Positions 1-14,495 are shown, counted from the stretch's first letter. The stretch is 64,000 nucleotides of DNA from RUG14199 sp964629225 (GCA_964629225.1 CAZVQC010000001.1:93920-157919), one strand, 5' to 3'. Made by a program: numbers and translations. The notes: generated from the sequence alone by a model not told the origin.

Positions 1-1
1 G

Positions 2-745
2 GTGACGGGAGTGATAGGTGCCACCGGCAGCGGTAAGAGCACCCTTGTCCAGATGCTGAACGGGCTGATAAAGCCCGATCGGGGAACGGTCACGGTCTTC
101 GGTGAGGATCTGTGGGACAAAAAAACGAAACTGAAGAGCATCCGATCCAAGGTGGGTCTTGTGATGCAGTACCCGGAGTATCAGCTCTTTGACGAGACTG
201 TGGCAAAGGATATCTCCTTCGGGCCGAGGAACATGGGCATCTTGGGAGAAGAACTTGAAGAGAGAGTTCTACGTGCCGCGGATTTTGCGGGACTTGACAG
301 AGCGCTCCTCCCAAAAAGCCCCTTTGAGCTTTCCGGAGGACAGAAGCGGCGTGCCGCCCTTGCGGGAGTCATGGCAATGGAGCCGAAAATGCTGGTGCTT
401 GACGAGCCGGCGGCGGGACTTGACCCGTCGGGAAGGCGTGAGATACTGGGCAGGATCCGTGAATACGGTAAGAAAAGGTCCGTGTCGGTGGTGATAGTCA
501 GCCACAGCATGGAGGACATGGCGAGTTATTGCGAGAGACTGGTGGTGCTGAAGGAGGGACGGGTGATCGGAAGCGATCTTACGGAGAGGATATTCTCCGC
601 CCCGGAAATGCTGACAGCGGCAGGTCTTGACGTCCCCGTGGTCACTAAGGTGGCATACGAGCTTGAAAAACTGGGGTGCGGCGTTGGAAAAGACGTCTAC
701 ACCGTGAAATATGCGGCGGAAAAACTGCTTTCCAAGCTGTCATAA
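2..745 (+). CDS. ecfA2: ECF transporter ATPase EcfA2 (5'-truncated by window edge)
   Basis: ATP-binding subunit of an energy-coupling-factor vitamin/metal importer; it hydrolyses ATP on the cytoplasmic face together with EcfA1 and docks onto EcfT. The visible 247 residues begin just before the Walker A loop (GATGSGKST, residues 6-14), so the first ~30 residues lie outside the window and the GTG at position 2 is not the true start. Other ABC landmarks are the Q-loop (MQYPEYQLF, ~55-63), the signature LSGGQ (110-114), Walker B LVLDEP (131-136) and the switch His in VSHSME (~165). The Q-loop Tyr-Pro form and the immediate downstream ecfT make EcfA2 more likely than another ABC ATPase. EcfA1 is presumably upstream. 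The substrate cannot be told because the S component is not seen. Confidence 0.9.
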   Translation: MTGVIGATGSGKSTLVQMLNGLIKPDRGTVTVFGEDLWDKKTKLKSIRSKVGLVMQYPEYQLFDETVAKDISFGPRNMGILGEELEERVLRAADFAGLDRALLPKSPFELSGGQKRRAALAGVMAMEPKMLVLDEPAAGLDPSGRREILGRIREYGKKRSVSVVIVSHSMEDMASYCERLVVLKEGRVIGSDLTERIFSAPEMLTAAGLDVPVVTKVAYELEKLGCGVGKDVYTVKYAAEKLLSKLS

Positions 746-816
746 TACCGCCTTTCGGCTTTGACAGCAAGCGAAGAGACTGCCTTCGCACGATAATAAA
801 GAGAGAAAAGGATCCT

Positions 817-1644
817 ATGAATATCAATGTTGCATTCGGACAGTACTGCGAAGGGAAAAGCCTTCTTCACAGACTGGATCCACGTGCCAAAATAATAATG
901 TCGGTGCTTTTCATCGCCGACGTCTTCATAGCGAAGAACGCGGCGGCGTTCGCACTGCTTGCCGTCTTTGCGCTTTTCCTGACGGTTTGGTCTCATATCG
1001 GGATCGGGACCGTCCTTCACGGGCTGAAGCCCGTGGTCATCATAATGGTAATAACAGCGGTGCTCAACGTATTCTGGTACAACGGAGAGACGGTGCTTTG
1101 GAGCCTCGGCTCGGTGTCGATCTCCCTTGAGGGCATCGTAAATGCGGTGTTCATCGTGCTCCGTGTGGTGATACTGCTCGTGGGGACCGGGGTCATTTTG
1201 ACCTATACTACCACCCCGTTGGCACTGACCGACGGGTTGGAGCTGCTGCTTGCGCCACTTGCAAAAATAAAAGTGCCGGTCCACGAGTTCTCCCTCATGA
1301 TGACGATCGCCCTTCGGTTCATCCCCACGTTGGCGGAGGAGACCGGAAAAATAATGAACGCCCAAAAAGCCAGAGGAGCGGACTTTTCCGAGGGCTCGAT
1401 ACTGAAAAGGGCAAAGGCGCTGATACCCATCCTCGTGCCCCTGTTTGCTTCCGCCTTCAGACGGGCGGATGAACTGGCGGTGGCGATGGAATGCCGCTGT
1501 TACAGAGGCGGAGAGGGCAGAACGCGGATGAATGTGTTCCGCATTTCCTTCAAGGACGTGGCGGCGGTGGCGGCGCTCGTGCTGCTCGGCGCGGCCCTTG
1601 TGATACTTAACATGACCGTTCCCGGCTTTTACGTGGGAGCGTAA
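817..1644 (+). CDS. ecfT: ECF transporter transmembrane subunit EcfT
   Basis: Membrane scaffold of the ECF importer that couples the two ATPases to the substrate-binding S protein. The product is 275 aa with an N-terminal block of hydrophobic helices and a C-terminal cytoplasmic coupling region containing the two Ala-Arg-Gly-type motifs, QKARGAD and a diverged AMECRCYRGG (usually AMxARGY). The frame is open further upstream, but ATG 817 follows a GAGAGAAAAGGA ribosome site and starts at the family's usual N-terminus (MNINVAFGQYC..), so it is preferred. It follows ecfA2 by 71 bp and precedes truA by 10 bp, an order common in Firmicutes ribosomal/ECF operons. Confidence 0.93.
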   Translation: MNINVAFGQYCEGKSLLHRLDPRAKIIMSVLFIADVFIAKNAAAFALLAVFALFLTVWSHIGIGTVLHGLKPVVIIMVITAVLNVFWYNGETVLWSLGSVSISLEGIVNAVFIVLRVVILLVGTGVILTYTTTPLALTDGLELLLAPLAKIKVPVHEFSLMMTIALRFIPTLAEETGKIMNAQKARGADFSEGSILKRAKALIPILVPLFASAFRRADELAVAMECRCYRGGEGRTRMNVFRISFKDVAAVAALVLLGAALVILNMTVPGFYVGA

Positions 1645-1654
1645 GGAGGACGGG

Positions 1655-2434
1655 TTGAAACTTCTTTTGAAGATAGCGTTTGACGGAAGCGGCTTTCACG
1701 GCTTTCAATATCAACCGGAAATGCGAACGGTTCAGGGAACCTTGACGGAGCGTTTTTCCGCTCTTTACGCCTCTCCCGTCAAGATCACCGGATGCAGTCG
1801 CACCGACAGCGGCGTCCATGCAAGAGGCTTTTGCGTTCTTCTTGATACGGGGACGTCGGACGTGGCGATACCGGTGTCAAAGCTCCACAGAGCGGCGAAT
1901 AATATCCTTCCTCGTGACGTGTCGGTGCTCGCCGCCGGGGAGGTGGCAGATGACTTCCATCCCCGTTATTCGGCTCTCGGCAAAGAGTATCATTACGAGA
2001 TTCGTGATGGGGTGACCCCTGACCCCTTTCTTTCAAAAAGAGTCCTTGAGATAGGAAAGGAGCTTTCCGACGGCGCCGTGTCTCTGATGAACGAGGCGGC
2101 GGGAAATTTTGTCGGCAAGCACGATTTCTCCGCATTCATGGCAAGCGGGTCGAAGATAACCGACCCGGTGAGGTGCGTGACTGCCGCAGAGGTGGCAAGA
2201 GACGAAAGGGGACTTGTGGTCTTCAAGGTCGCCGCCGACGGATTTCTCTACAATATGGTCAGGATAATGACCGGAACTCTCCTTGATGTTGCCGAGGGAA
2301 GGCTGTCATGCCATGATATCCGGGACGTTATCGAAAGGGGAGAGAGAAGCGGTGCAGGCGCTACGGCGCCCCCCGACGGACTCTACCTTGAAAGAGTCTT
2401 TTATCCGGATCCGCCGAATTGGGAAGCGGACTGA
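1655..2434 (+). CDS. truA: tRNA pseudouridine(38-40) synthase TruA
   Basis: Converts uridines 38-40 of the anticodon stem of many tRNAs to pseudouridine in the cytoplasm. The 259-aa product shows the TruA catalytic segment CSRTDSGVHARG with nucleophile Asp51, preceded by the typical N-terminal ..FDGSGFHGFQYQ stretch and followed by the conserved C-terminal ..FLYNMVRIMTGTL block. The start is TTG 1655, chosen because GTAAGGAGGA sits just upstream and the next residues match the family N-terminus. It is only 10 bp after ecfT, so it is probably co-transcribed. Confidence 0.95.
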   Translation: MKLLLKIAFDGSGFHGFQYQPEMRTVQGTLTERFSALYASPVKITGCSRTDSGVHARGFCVLLDTGTSDVAIPVSKLHRAANNILPRDVSVLAAGEVADDFHPRYSALGKEYHYEIRDGVTPDPFLSKRVLEIGKELSDGAVSLMNEAAGNFVGKHDFSAFMASGSKITDPVRCVTAAEVARDERGLVVFKVAADGFLYNMVRIMTGTLLDVAEGRLSCHDIRDVIERGERSGAGATAPPDGLYLERVFYPDPPNWEAD

Positions 2435-2543
2435 TCAAAAGCGCACCGAAGCAAAACGAAATACCGAAAAAACGAAACATACCGAACCCGGAGACGTAAA
2501 AGCCGGATAGATCGGCACAAGAATCAAAAGAAAGGACAGAGCG

Positions 2544-3995
2544 ATGAAAAGGACCGAGATCGAAAACACTTTCCCGGAAACAAAAAAAGCTCAGGTGACA
2601 AGGCGCCCCGAGGGGCGACGGCTGCGCATCGACCTTGAAAACGGGCCAAAGGAAAACGGGTACTATCTCAAGGTGGGAAAGCGGTTCCGAGGAATGAAAT
2701 TTTTGTCACTCAGCCTTTTACTTTGCTATCTTGTGGTGATGATGTGCATTTACCGCGCCGAAATTACGTATGATAATCTCGTCTACCTTATCAAGGACCT
2801 TGATACCGACGTCTCGGTGTCGGAATCGGTCTTTGCGGACGTCACCTTCGACGAGGGCTACAGCGAGAGCTTCGTCATCTTCAAAAATCGGCTGGCGGCA
2901 GTGAATAACGCCTCGGTCGCCCTCTACAATACCGCAGGAGCGGAGGAGCTCAAGGTGACCCATTCCATGGAGTCGCCAAAGGCGGTGGCATCCGACAAAT
3001 ACCTGCTCGTCTATGACGTGGGAAAGAACTCGTGGGAGATCTTCACCTCCCTTTCAAGAGTGCTTGACAGACAGAGCGAATATGCTATCCAAAGCGGCAG
3101 TGTCAGCAGTGACGGAACGGCGTTCGCCCTTGTCACAAGGTCCAGGGAAAACAGGTATCTTGTGGACATCTACGATGAGAATTTCCGTGAGATCCAATGC
3201 ATCTACAAGGACAAGTACGTCATGGATGCGGCGCTGAGCTCTGACGGGGAACGCTACGCCATAGTGTCCGCCGAAATGTCGCAGGGCTCCTTTGTCACCG
3301 AGGTCATGTCGGGAAAGACAGACAGCGATGAGGCAGTCTACGATACCGTGACGGGAGCAATGCCGCTGACGGTAAAATGGTTCAAGGCGGGCGGATTTGC
3401 CGTAGTCTGCGATACGGGAGCCCACTTCTACTCGGATACGGGCGAGAGGATCGCCTCTTATGAATTCACGGGAATGACTCTTTCCCTTACGGATATCTCC
3501 GATGACAGGCTGTTTGCGGCGGGAAGTCGGAACGTGGTGGGGAGCATCAACGGTATCACCGTCCTTGACAGCAAGGGAGCGGTGCTCTTCGAAAAGACCC
3601 TCACGGAAAAGATCCGCCGAGGAGTGCTCGGTGATGACACGCTCTTCTTTGCCACGGACGAAAAACTCTGCGCAATGGACTTTTCCGGCAATACGGTGGG
3701 AGAGGAGGATCTGCGATTCTCTCCGGAGGGGCTGATCTCCAGCGGCACTCACCCGATAGTTATCGGCACGTCGAAAGCCTACACGGGGCTTCTTGACGTG
3801 GGCAGAAGCGGGGAAAGCGCTCCGAGCGAAAGTACCGACGGAGCAGGGAGCGGTACCGACGGCAATACAAACGGTGTCACCGCCGACAGCGAAAAAAATG
3901 AAAACGGCGAAAACAGCGATGCCGCCGGTGCGGATACCGAAAATGACGGCGGAGCTGCGGCAGGCGACGGCGGGCTGTCCGTTCCGATGTCATAA
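2544..3995 (+). CDS. DUF5711-like membrane-anchored extracytoplasmic protein
   Basis: The 483-aa product has a basic cytoplasmic N-terminus (~50 aa), one hydrophobic segment (~51-70, FLSLSLLLCYLVVMMCIY) and a long extracytoplasmic domain made of repeated short beta strands, consistent with a propeller-like fold. The last ~75 residues are a low-complexity Ser/Gly/Asp/Glu/Asn-rich tail. This architecture resembles the DUF5711 family of Clostridia, whose function is not established. The start is ATG 2544 after AAAGGACAGAGCG. It lies between truA and a cvpA-like gene with short gaps, suggesting one operon. No catalytic motif was recognised. Confidence 0.7.
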   Translation: MKRTEIENTFPETKKAQVTRRPEGRRLRIDLENGPKENGYYLKVGKRFRGMKFLSLSLLLCYLVVMMCIYRAEITYDNLVYLIKDLDTDVSVSESVFADVTFDEGYSESFVIFKNRLAAVNNASVALYNTAGAEELKVTHSMESPKAVASDKYLLVYDVGKNSWEIFTSLSRVLDRQSEYAIQSGSVSSDGTAFALVTRSRENRYLVDIYDENFREIQCIYKDKYVMDAALSSDGERYAIVSAEMSQGSFVTEVMSGKTDSDEAVYDTVTGAMPLTVKWFKAGGFAVVCDTGAHFYSDTGERIASYEFTGMTLSLTDISDDRLFAAGSRNVVGSINGITVLDSKGAVLFEKTLTEKIRRGVLGDDTLFFATDEKLCAMDFSGNTVGEEDLRFSPEGLISSGTHPIVIGTSKAYTGLLDVGRSGESAPSESTDGAGSGTDGNTNGVTADSEKNENGENSDAAGADTENDGGAAAGDGGLSVPMS

Positions 3996-4019
3996 TAACT
4001 CAGAAAGAAGGAAAACAAA

Positions 4020-4751
4020 GTGGGAATAGTGATCGACATAGCACTGATGGCTGTGGCAGTGCTGATAATAAGATCCGGTTACAAAAACGGGATCGTCAAG
4101 GGGATATTCAACTTAGCATCCGTGGCGGTGTCTGCGGTGTTGGCTTTCGCCTTTTCACCGAGCCTTGCACGGGTGATCTACGACAGATTCGTCATCGGCA
4201 GGATATCCGAGGGAGTGGGATCCACCGTTGCATCCCTTTCAAAGACTTCCGACGGCTACGATATCTCAAAGCTGTTTTCGGAGGCATCGGAGGTCTTCAC
4301 GTCCATGCTGCAAAAATACAGCGTCGACGAGGGGGCACTGAAAAATGCCGCGGATTCCATCGGCGAGACCGGAGAGGCGGCTGTGGAAAAGATATCCGAA
4401 TTCATAGCGGCACCCACCGCAACGGTAGTTTCCAACGTGGCGGCGTTCATAATAGTCTTCATAGCGGCTTTTATCCTGCTTAAGATACTGTCCGCCATCA
4501 TCGCATCCGTGTTCAAGGCGCCGGTGCTGAGAAGCGCCGATCGGCTTGCGGGGATCATCGTGGGCGCGGTCTGTGCCTTCGCAGTGGTATGGATACTCAG
4601 CAGTGCAATAGCACTCGGACTTGATGCCATGGGAGCGGTAGCACCGAAATGGTTCGGCTCGGACGTGGTGGATAGGTCCTTGATATTGCGGTTCTTTTCA
4701 AGGTGTGACCCGTTCAGCCTTGTCAAAAATGCCCTGTCCTACAAAGGGTGA
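4020..4751 (+). CDS. CvpA family membrane protein
   Basis: A 243-aa polytopic membrane protein of the CvpA (colicin V production) family. It starts with a hydrophobic helix followed by the family-typical turn IRSGYKNGIVKGIFNL, then a soluble loop (~70-130), then two or more helices (AAFIIVFIAAFILLKIL and IIVGAVCAFAVVWIL). CvpA proteins are linked to envelope homeostasis, but their molecular role is unclear. GTG 4020 is the start, preceded by AGAAAGGAAAACAAA. It sits 24 bp after the DUF5711 gene and 51 bp before the ClpE-like gene. Confidence 0.8.
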   Translation: MGIVIDIALMAVAVLIIRSGYKNGIVKGIFNLASVAVSAVLAFAFSPSLARVIYDRFVIGRISEGVGSTVASLSKTSDGYDISKLFSEASEVFTSMLQKYSVDEGALKNAADSIGETGEAAVEKISEFIAAPTATVVSNVAAFIIVFIAAFILLKILSAIIASVFKAPVLRSADRLAGIIVGAVCAFAVVWILSSAIALGLDAMGAVAPKWFGSDVVDRSLILRFFSRCDPFSLVKNALSYKG

Positions 4752-4802
4752 CATTCGGCTCGGACAGCGGCAAGCTTTTTTCACGGAGGTAATTATCAGA
4801 AA

Positions 4803-7110
<2,308 letters not shown>

Positions 7111-7121
<11 letters not shown>

Positions 7122-9861
7122 TACTAATTGGCATTCATGGACCACCGAAATGCTTTCGGGGGGACTTGATACCGACCTTGCCCGAGGACTTTCGAAAAAG
7201 GAAGCGGCAAAACGTGCGTCAAAGAACGGACCCAACGGGATCTGGAGAGTGAAGCGAGCCTCCGTTTCAAAGGCGGCGGCTCAAACGCTCCTCGATCTGT
7301 CCACGATACTCTTGGTGTTGGCATCGATCGTGTCCGCAATATTCTACCCGGCGAACAAGGAGACCTTCATAATAATTCTCACAGTCGCCGTGGCGGCGGC
7401 ATTGAGGGTGCTGTACTACATCGGCTCTCAGCGGATATTCGAGGAAAAAGCGAGGGGAGTTATTCCCCGTGTCAGAGTCATCCGTGACGGAGAGGTCCGT
7501 ATCGTCAGCGCACAGCACCTGACGGTGGGGGACGTGGTCTTCCTTGAAGCGGGGGATACCGTTCCGGCTGATCTGCGGATAGTTTCATCTCACGATCTTC
7601 TGGTCTATGAGAACAAAATGACCGAGAATCGGACTATCGTGTTCAAAAACGCCGAACCGATAAATGAGGAACCGGGTGCGGAAACACCCATAGAAAAACG
7701 TGATAACATGCTCTACGCCGGTACTACCGTCGTTTCCGGGGAGGCAAGATGTGTTGTGGTCGCCACCGGAGATGCAACCCTTGCGGTGTCTAAATTCGGT
7801 GTGCTCACCATTCCGTCGGGGGAGCGCATCAAACTCACCTCCGTGCTGTCCAAATGGTCGCGGTTTGAGAGCCTTGCCATGATAGCGGCTGTGGCGGTGA
7901 TCTTCGTTGTCGGAGTTATAGTCAGGGATGACTTGAGAGCGGGCGGAGGGACCTTCCGTCTTCTCCTCTCGGCACTCTCTCTTTCCGTTGCCACCATGAG
8001 CGAGTTCTTTTCCGTCTTGGGCTTTGCCGTCGTCGCCGTGTCCGTCAAGAAAGCGGACAGCGAGGAGTGCGGAAGAGCAAAGATAAAAGACTGCGCCTCG
8101 GTGGAGGTCATGAATGACGTGGACACGATACTCATCGAGAGTCCCGACATGATAAGATCCGGCGATATCACCCTCACGTCCTACTACCTTGGGGACAGGC
8201 TCTACAATGTGGACGAGCCGGTGGAGGGAGTGTCTCCGGAAAAACTCTTGAGGCTTGCCTACATGACCACGGGAATGCTTCCTCAGGGAAGTGTCTTTGC
8301 GGGAGGACCGATGCCGGAGAGAGTGGGAGCATCCCTTGACTACGCGGGGATACACAAGATATATGACGAGTATTTCGCTTCGTCCTTTGAAAACAGAAGC
8401 ATCGACGATGCGGCAATAGCGGGACACGAGCCTGCGGGAAGTGCCGAGTCCGGCGGACTTGACACTGTGCTTGTCTGCCACGGCCCCGGAGTATTCGAGG
8501 CTGTTGTGGGCGGTCCCTTGGATCCGGTCCTCGCCTGCTGCTCCCACATCAGAAAAGGGGACAGAGTGCTTCCGATAACAAGGGAAGACGTGGCAAGGAT
8601 ACAAAAAGAATGCGAGACCCTCCGGGAGAGAGGCATCGCCTCCGTGGCACTGGCGAGAAGAGACTCTCCCTACTCCACCCTCGGCCGTGTCTCCGCTTTG
8701 CAGATGTGCATGATCTTCGAGGGCTTCATATCCGTTGCCAACAGAGCCCACGGAGATGCTCTTGACGTTATCAGAAAATGCAGAGAGGGCTCAACGAGAG
8801 TAGTATGCTTCACCGAGGGAAGCGATGAGGACCGAGCTTTTCTCACCCTTGTGGGGATACTTGAGGAAAAGGACCGTTACATCACCCTTGAGGAGGCGGC
8901 GGGAAGTGAAAAACTGATCCTTGAGAAGGGGCAGTTCGCCGTCATTGCGACCGGATATCGGAATCCGTCGGAGCGCCGTCGGGAATTCATAAGAAAACTT
9001 CGTGCCGGCGGACAGACGGTAGCCTACGTCACCAGGGACGCCGCCGATATGTGGTGTATGAAGGAGGCGGACGTGTCGTTTGCCGTTCCCGGCGTCTCCA
9101 AGGTCAAGAAGATGATACCCCAGTCCATCAGAGCCGCATCTCACGTTGTGGTGACTCCCTCCGGAAACGGAGGCGGTATATTCGAGTCCTTCAGAGTCAT
9201 GGAGTTCGCAAAGAGCGCAATGCTCAATTTGAGAAGATGCGCAAATTACCTCGTGGCATCTCAGCTTGCAAGGCTCGTCTACCTTGTCGTCAGCTTCATC
9301 ACCCCCATCAATATCGCAGACCCGGTACTCATCCTTTTTTGGGGGCTGATACTCGACTTTGCCATAGTGACCGTCATAGCTTTCAGAGACCCGCCGTGGA
9401 ACATGATCAGCGTGGGAAAAGAGAAAAGACAGCTGCCGAAAAAGCTCAAGGATATCGTACAGCCCGGAATTATCGGCATTTTATGGTCGGTACTTATCTT
9501 GGCTCTGCCGCTGCTTTTGTACTTCGTGTTCAATGTGGAACTTGAGGCGGTGACGTCCGCAGTCTTCGTCTCGACGATACTGTCGGTACCGGTGGTCGGA
9601 TGTGAGATAATGACCAACGGCAGTATCTTCAAAAAGTCGAAAAGAAGGAGCCGTGCCCTTCCGCTGCTCATCGTGGCATCGGCGGTGCTGTCACTTCTCT
9701 TCGCATTTTCATCGGGGTTTGCATCCCTCATATCCGGAGCGGTGCTCTCTATCCCGATCTATCTTGTCTGTTACATACCGGCTGTCTGCGCCCTTATTGC
9801 CTTTGAGGTCAGAAAGATACTGACGGCAAGAAAGGCGTCCGAGACAGCTTCGGTAAAATAA
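7111..9861 (+). CDS. P-type ATPase homologue lacking all catalytic motifs (pseudoenzyme)
   Basis: The 916-aa product has the full layout of a P2-type cation ATPase: N-terminal cytoplasmic segment, two helices (~61-105), actuator domain, two helices (~255-310), a large P/N region and six C-terminal helices. Every active-site signature is altered. The TGES loop reads MTENR (170-174), the M4 PEGLP reads SEFFS, and the DKTGT phosphorylation loop aligns without gaps to ESPDM with Glu343 in place of the phosphorylated Asp. KGAPE reads VGGPL, DPPR is lost, MITGD reads CFTEG, and GDGVNDAP reads TRDAADMW. Yet the frame is intact and domains between motifs align well. It therefore cannot be a normal pump; a structural, sensory or scaffolding role is inferred. 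ATG 7111 overlaps the ClpE-like gene by 11 bp. Confidence 0.85.
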
Positions 9862-9886
9862 AAAGAAATTCTTTGGAGGAAACAAA

Positions 9887-10705
9887 ATGTCAGAATGCAC
9901 TCATGACTGTTCAAGCTGCGGCGAGAACTGTCCTTCCCGCGGCGGCGCACCGATGCATGAAGCTCCCCATGCGGGAAGTAATATAAAGCACGTTATCGGC
10001 GTCGTCAGCGGCAAGGGAGGCGTCGGAAAATCAATAGTGACGTCCATGCTTGCCGTAGCCATGATGAGAAAAGGTCACAAGGTGGCGATCCTTGATGCGG
10101 ACATAACCGGTCCCTCAATACCGAAAGCCCTCGGTGTCAAGGGAGAGATGACCGTTGAGGATGAGGCTCTCATTCCGCTTGAAAGCAAGGGAGGCATCAA
10201 GGTCATGTCCCTCAATCTGCTTCTCGACAGCGAGAGCACGCCCGTAGTATGGAGAGGTCCCGTTATCGCAGGTACGGTAAAACAGTTTTGGACCGACGTA
10301 AAATGGGGGGAAGTGGACTATATGTTCGTCGACATGCCGCCGGGAACCGGTGATGTTCCGCTGACGGTGTTCCAGTCAATTCCCCTTGACGGTGTCATCG
10401 TGGTGACCACCCCTCAGGAACTGGTATCCATGATAGTGGAAAAAGCAGTTCGCATGGCGGAACTCATGGACATTCCGGTGTTCGGACTTGTGGAGAATAT
10501 GTCCTATGTCAAGTGCCCCTGCTGCGGAGAGAAGATCGGTGTGTTCGGTGAGAGTCATGCCGAGGCTACCGCAGAGCAGTACGGACTGCCCCTCCTCGCA
10601 TCCCTCCCCATCGATCCCGCCCTTGCAGGGCTGGTAGACAGCGGCAGGATCGAGGATGCACCGGCGGAGTACACGGAGGCTCTTTTGGAAAAGCTCGTAA
10701 AATGA
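9887..10705 (+). CDS. Mrp/NBP35 family P-loop ATPase, Fe-S cluster carrier
   Basis: Cytosolic dimeric ATPase that binds and transfers [4Fe-4S] clusters to apoproteins. The 272-aa product starts with a Cys-rich stretch (C4, C8, C11, C15) as in Nbp35-type proteins. It has the deviant Walker A GKGGVGKS (~45-52), switch region DADITGPS, Walker B-like MFVDMPPGTGD and the C-terminal bridging cluster motif CPCC near residue 209. GGAGGAAACAAA precedes ATG 9887. It lies 25 bp after the pseudo-ATPase gene, probably in the same transcript, which ends at the hairpin at 10735. Confidence 0.93.
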   Translation: MSECTHDCSSCGENCPSRGGAPMHEAPHAGSNIKHVIGVVSGKGGVGKSIVTSMLAVAMMRKGHKVAILDADITGPSIPKALGVKGEMTVEDEALIPLESKGGIKVMSLNLLLDSESTPVVWRGPVIAGTVKQFWTDVKWGEVDYMFVDMPPGTGDVPLTVFQSIPLDGVIVVTTPQELVSMIVEKAVRMAELMDIPVFGLVENMSYVKCPCCGEKIGVFGESHAEATAEQYGLPLLASLPIDPALAGLVDSGRIEDAPAEYTEALLEKLVK

Positions 10706-10734
10706 CCTTTCCGCCGCTTCAAAAATGAAGAACT

Positions 10735-10768
10735 GCATCCCCCACCTTTTTGGCGGGGGATGCTTTTT
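10735..10768 (+). terminator. Rho-independent terminator after mrp-like gene
   Basis: Arms GCATCCCCC (10735-10743) and GGGGGATGC (10755-10763) pair perfectly over 9 bp and are followed by five T. It closes the long plus-strand block before the convergent AGCS gene. Confidence 0.93.
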
Positions 10769-10788
10769 ATGGATCGCTCTGTGAGGCG

Positions 10789-12153
10789 TCAGAGACGCTC
10801 TTTTCGGACGTTTCGGCGCTTCTTGGGGTGAGATATTCTCCACTCCGTTTCAAAGCCTTTTACGACCCTTTTTGAAAGCGCCAGAACGGCGAGAGTGTTG
10901 ATCACCGTCATTAGAGATATCTGAAGGTCGGCTATCTGCCACATCAGATCCGCCGATATGACACTGCCCCATACGGCAACGGCAAATACAAGAGTGTGGT
11001 AGACTGTCCGAGGGAGCCTTGAATTCGAAAGGAACAGCAGCGCTTCGGTGCCGTAGTAGCACTGGCAGACCACGGTGGAAAGGGCAAAGATAAGAATGGA
11101 GGCGGAAAGAAGAACGGAGCAGAGCGTTCCGCCCGCACCGTATCCGTCAATGGCGAGAGCCATCCCGTCTGTCCCTCTTGCCCCCGTTACAAGGACCACA
11201 AGACCGCAGAGAGAACACATTATCACAGTGTCGCAAAAGACCTCGAAAATGCCGAAGCATCCTTGGTGATGAGGGCTTTTGCTGTCGGCTGCTCCATGGG
11301 CGGTGGGGGAAGACCCGCATCCCGCCTCGTTTGAGAAGATCCCTCTGGTCACGCCGAACCTGACAGCTCTTGAGGTGAGAAAGCCGATGATGCCACCCTT
11401 TGCGGCGTGAAAGGAGAAGGCATCGTCCATGACCTCTCCTATCACTCTCGGTACTTCCTGTCGGCGACAAATTATTATCCAAAGGGACATTAAGATGAAG
11501 ACGCAAGACAAAAGCGGGATAAGAAAGGAAGTGAAGCGCCCGACACGTTTCATTCCTCCCAAAACGGTAAAAACAGCTATCCCGCCGAACAGAGCCCCCA
11601 CTAAAGATCTCGGTAAAAAAGGAGAGACGGCTGCGGCGGCATTCACTTGCACCAGGGTCCCGGTGAGAAGGGAATTGGATATCAAAAGGACGGCAAACAG
11701 GACGGCAAGAACGGAGGAAAACTTTCCGAGCCTCGGTCGGAGCCCCTCCCTTATGTAGTAGGGAGCACCGGAGCGGTAATACCGCCTTCCTTCATTATTA
11801 TATAAGGTCCTACGGAATTCGACAGCGAGAAAAACTTCGGCGTATTTGATGCTCATCACCCCAAAGGCGGACGCTACCATCCAAAAAAGAGCACCAGCAC
11901 CGCCGGATAGTATTGCGGCGCAGACTCCGGAGATATTCCCCACTCCGAGAGTTCCCGCAAGAGCAGTGGTCAAAGCGGAGAAGGAGGAGGTCTCTCCGTC
12001 CTTTGGGGATGACGTCAGATCCTTGAAAAACTTGATGGGGTGAAGAAAAAAGAAGGCGGAAAGCCGAAACGACATTGCGATACCCGACAGTATCAACAGG
12101 GGAACGAGAACGTACCCGGCAAGGACACGGTCAATATTTTCAAGCACCGTCAT
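10789..12153 (-). CDS. AGCS family amino acid:cation (alanine/sodium) symporter
   Basis: Secondary transporter (454 aa) of the alanine or glycine:cation symporter family, importing small neutral amino acids with Na+ or H+. About ten or eleven hydrophobic helices are visible, together with the family block LAGTLGVGNISGV (residues ~65-77), the variable-but-recognisable GCGSSPTAHGAA segment (~285) and a basic C-terminal cytoplasmic tail. The start at 12153 is preceded on the minus strand by CCATGGAGGTGAGAT. The gene is convergent with the mrp-like gene and divergent from groES, and appears to be transcribed alone. The amino acid specificity cannot be read from sequence. Confidence 0.9.
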   Translation of the reverse strand: MTVLENIDRVLAGYVLVPLLILSGIAMSFRLSAFFFLHPIKFFKDLTSSPKDGETSSFSALTTALAGTLGVGNISGVCAAILSGGAGALFWMVASAFGVMSIKYAEVFLAVEFRRTLYNNEGRRYYRSGAPYYIREGLRPRLGKFSSVLAVLFAVLLISNSLLTGTLVQVNAAAAVSPFLPRSLVGALFGGIAVFTVLGGMKRVGRFTSFLIPLLSCVFILMSLWIIICRRQEVPRVIGEVMDDAFSFHAAKGGIIGFLTSRAVRFGVTRGIFSNEAGCGSSPTAHGAADSKSPHHQGCFGIFEVFCDTVIMCSLCGLVVLVTGARGTDGMALAIDGYGAGGTLCSVLLSASILIFALSTVVCQCYYGTEALLFLSNSRLPRTVYHTLVFAVAVWGSVISADLMWQIADLQISLMTVINTLAVLALSKRVVKGFETEWRISHPKKRRNVRKERL

Positions 12154-12277
12154 ATCTCACCTCCATGGGATAATATGATATTTCGGTGATTGAAAGAACT
12201 GAAAGCTCCCTATCGTGACCGAAAGAGTCCATCCGCTCGGTCAACATCGGTTTAAAAAGACAGAAAAAGGGGCAAAA

Positions 12278-12304
12278 TTAGCACTCAAGCGCCAAGAGAT
12301 GCAA
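12278..12304. promoter_or_regulatory. Degenerate second CIRCE-like element
   Basis: A perfect CIRCE left half TTAGCACTC (12278-12286) is followed after the canonical 9-nt spacer by GAGATGCAA, matching GAGTGCTAA at only 5 of 9 positions. It lies 131 bp upstream of the intact CIRCE. It may be a decayed operator or a weak HrcA half-site; function is inference. Confidence 0.4.
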
Positions 12305-12365
12305 AAAAACGCCCTCGGAGGGGAGAGGCAAATGTGAAATGTTTGTTAACAATGCCAAAAACCCC

Positions 12366-12394
12366 TTGATTTTCACTGTGCATAATATTAGAAT
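12366..12394 (+). promoter_or_regulatory. groESL promoter
   Basis: -35 TTGATT (12366-12371), 17-bp spacer, -10 TAGAAT (12389-12394). The predicted start near 12401 falls a few bases before the CIRCE operator, the standard arrangement for HrcA repression. Confidence 0.8.
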
Positions 12395-12404
12395 GGGAGA
12401 GTAA

Positions 12405-12773
<369 letters not shown>

Positions 12774-12814
12774 CAGCGGCAAAAAAAGATACTATTCAAA
12801 AAGGAGATAATTAA

Positions 12815-14452
<1,638 letters not shown>

Positions 14453-14468
14453 TCCCATAGAAATATCG

Positions 14469-14495
14469 GCACCCGACGAAAGTCGGGTGCTTTTT
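14469..14495 (+). terminator. groESL terminator
   Basis: GCACCCGAC (14469-14477) pairs with GTCGGGTGC (14482-14490) around a 4-nt loop, followed by TTTTT. Confidence 0.95.
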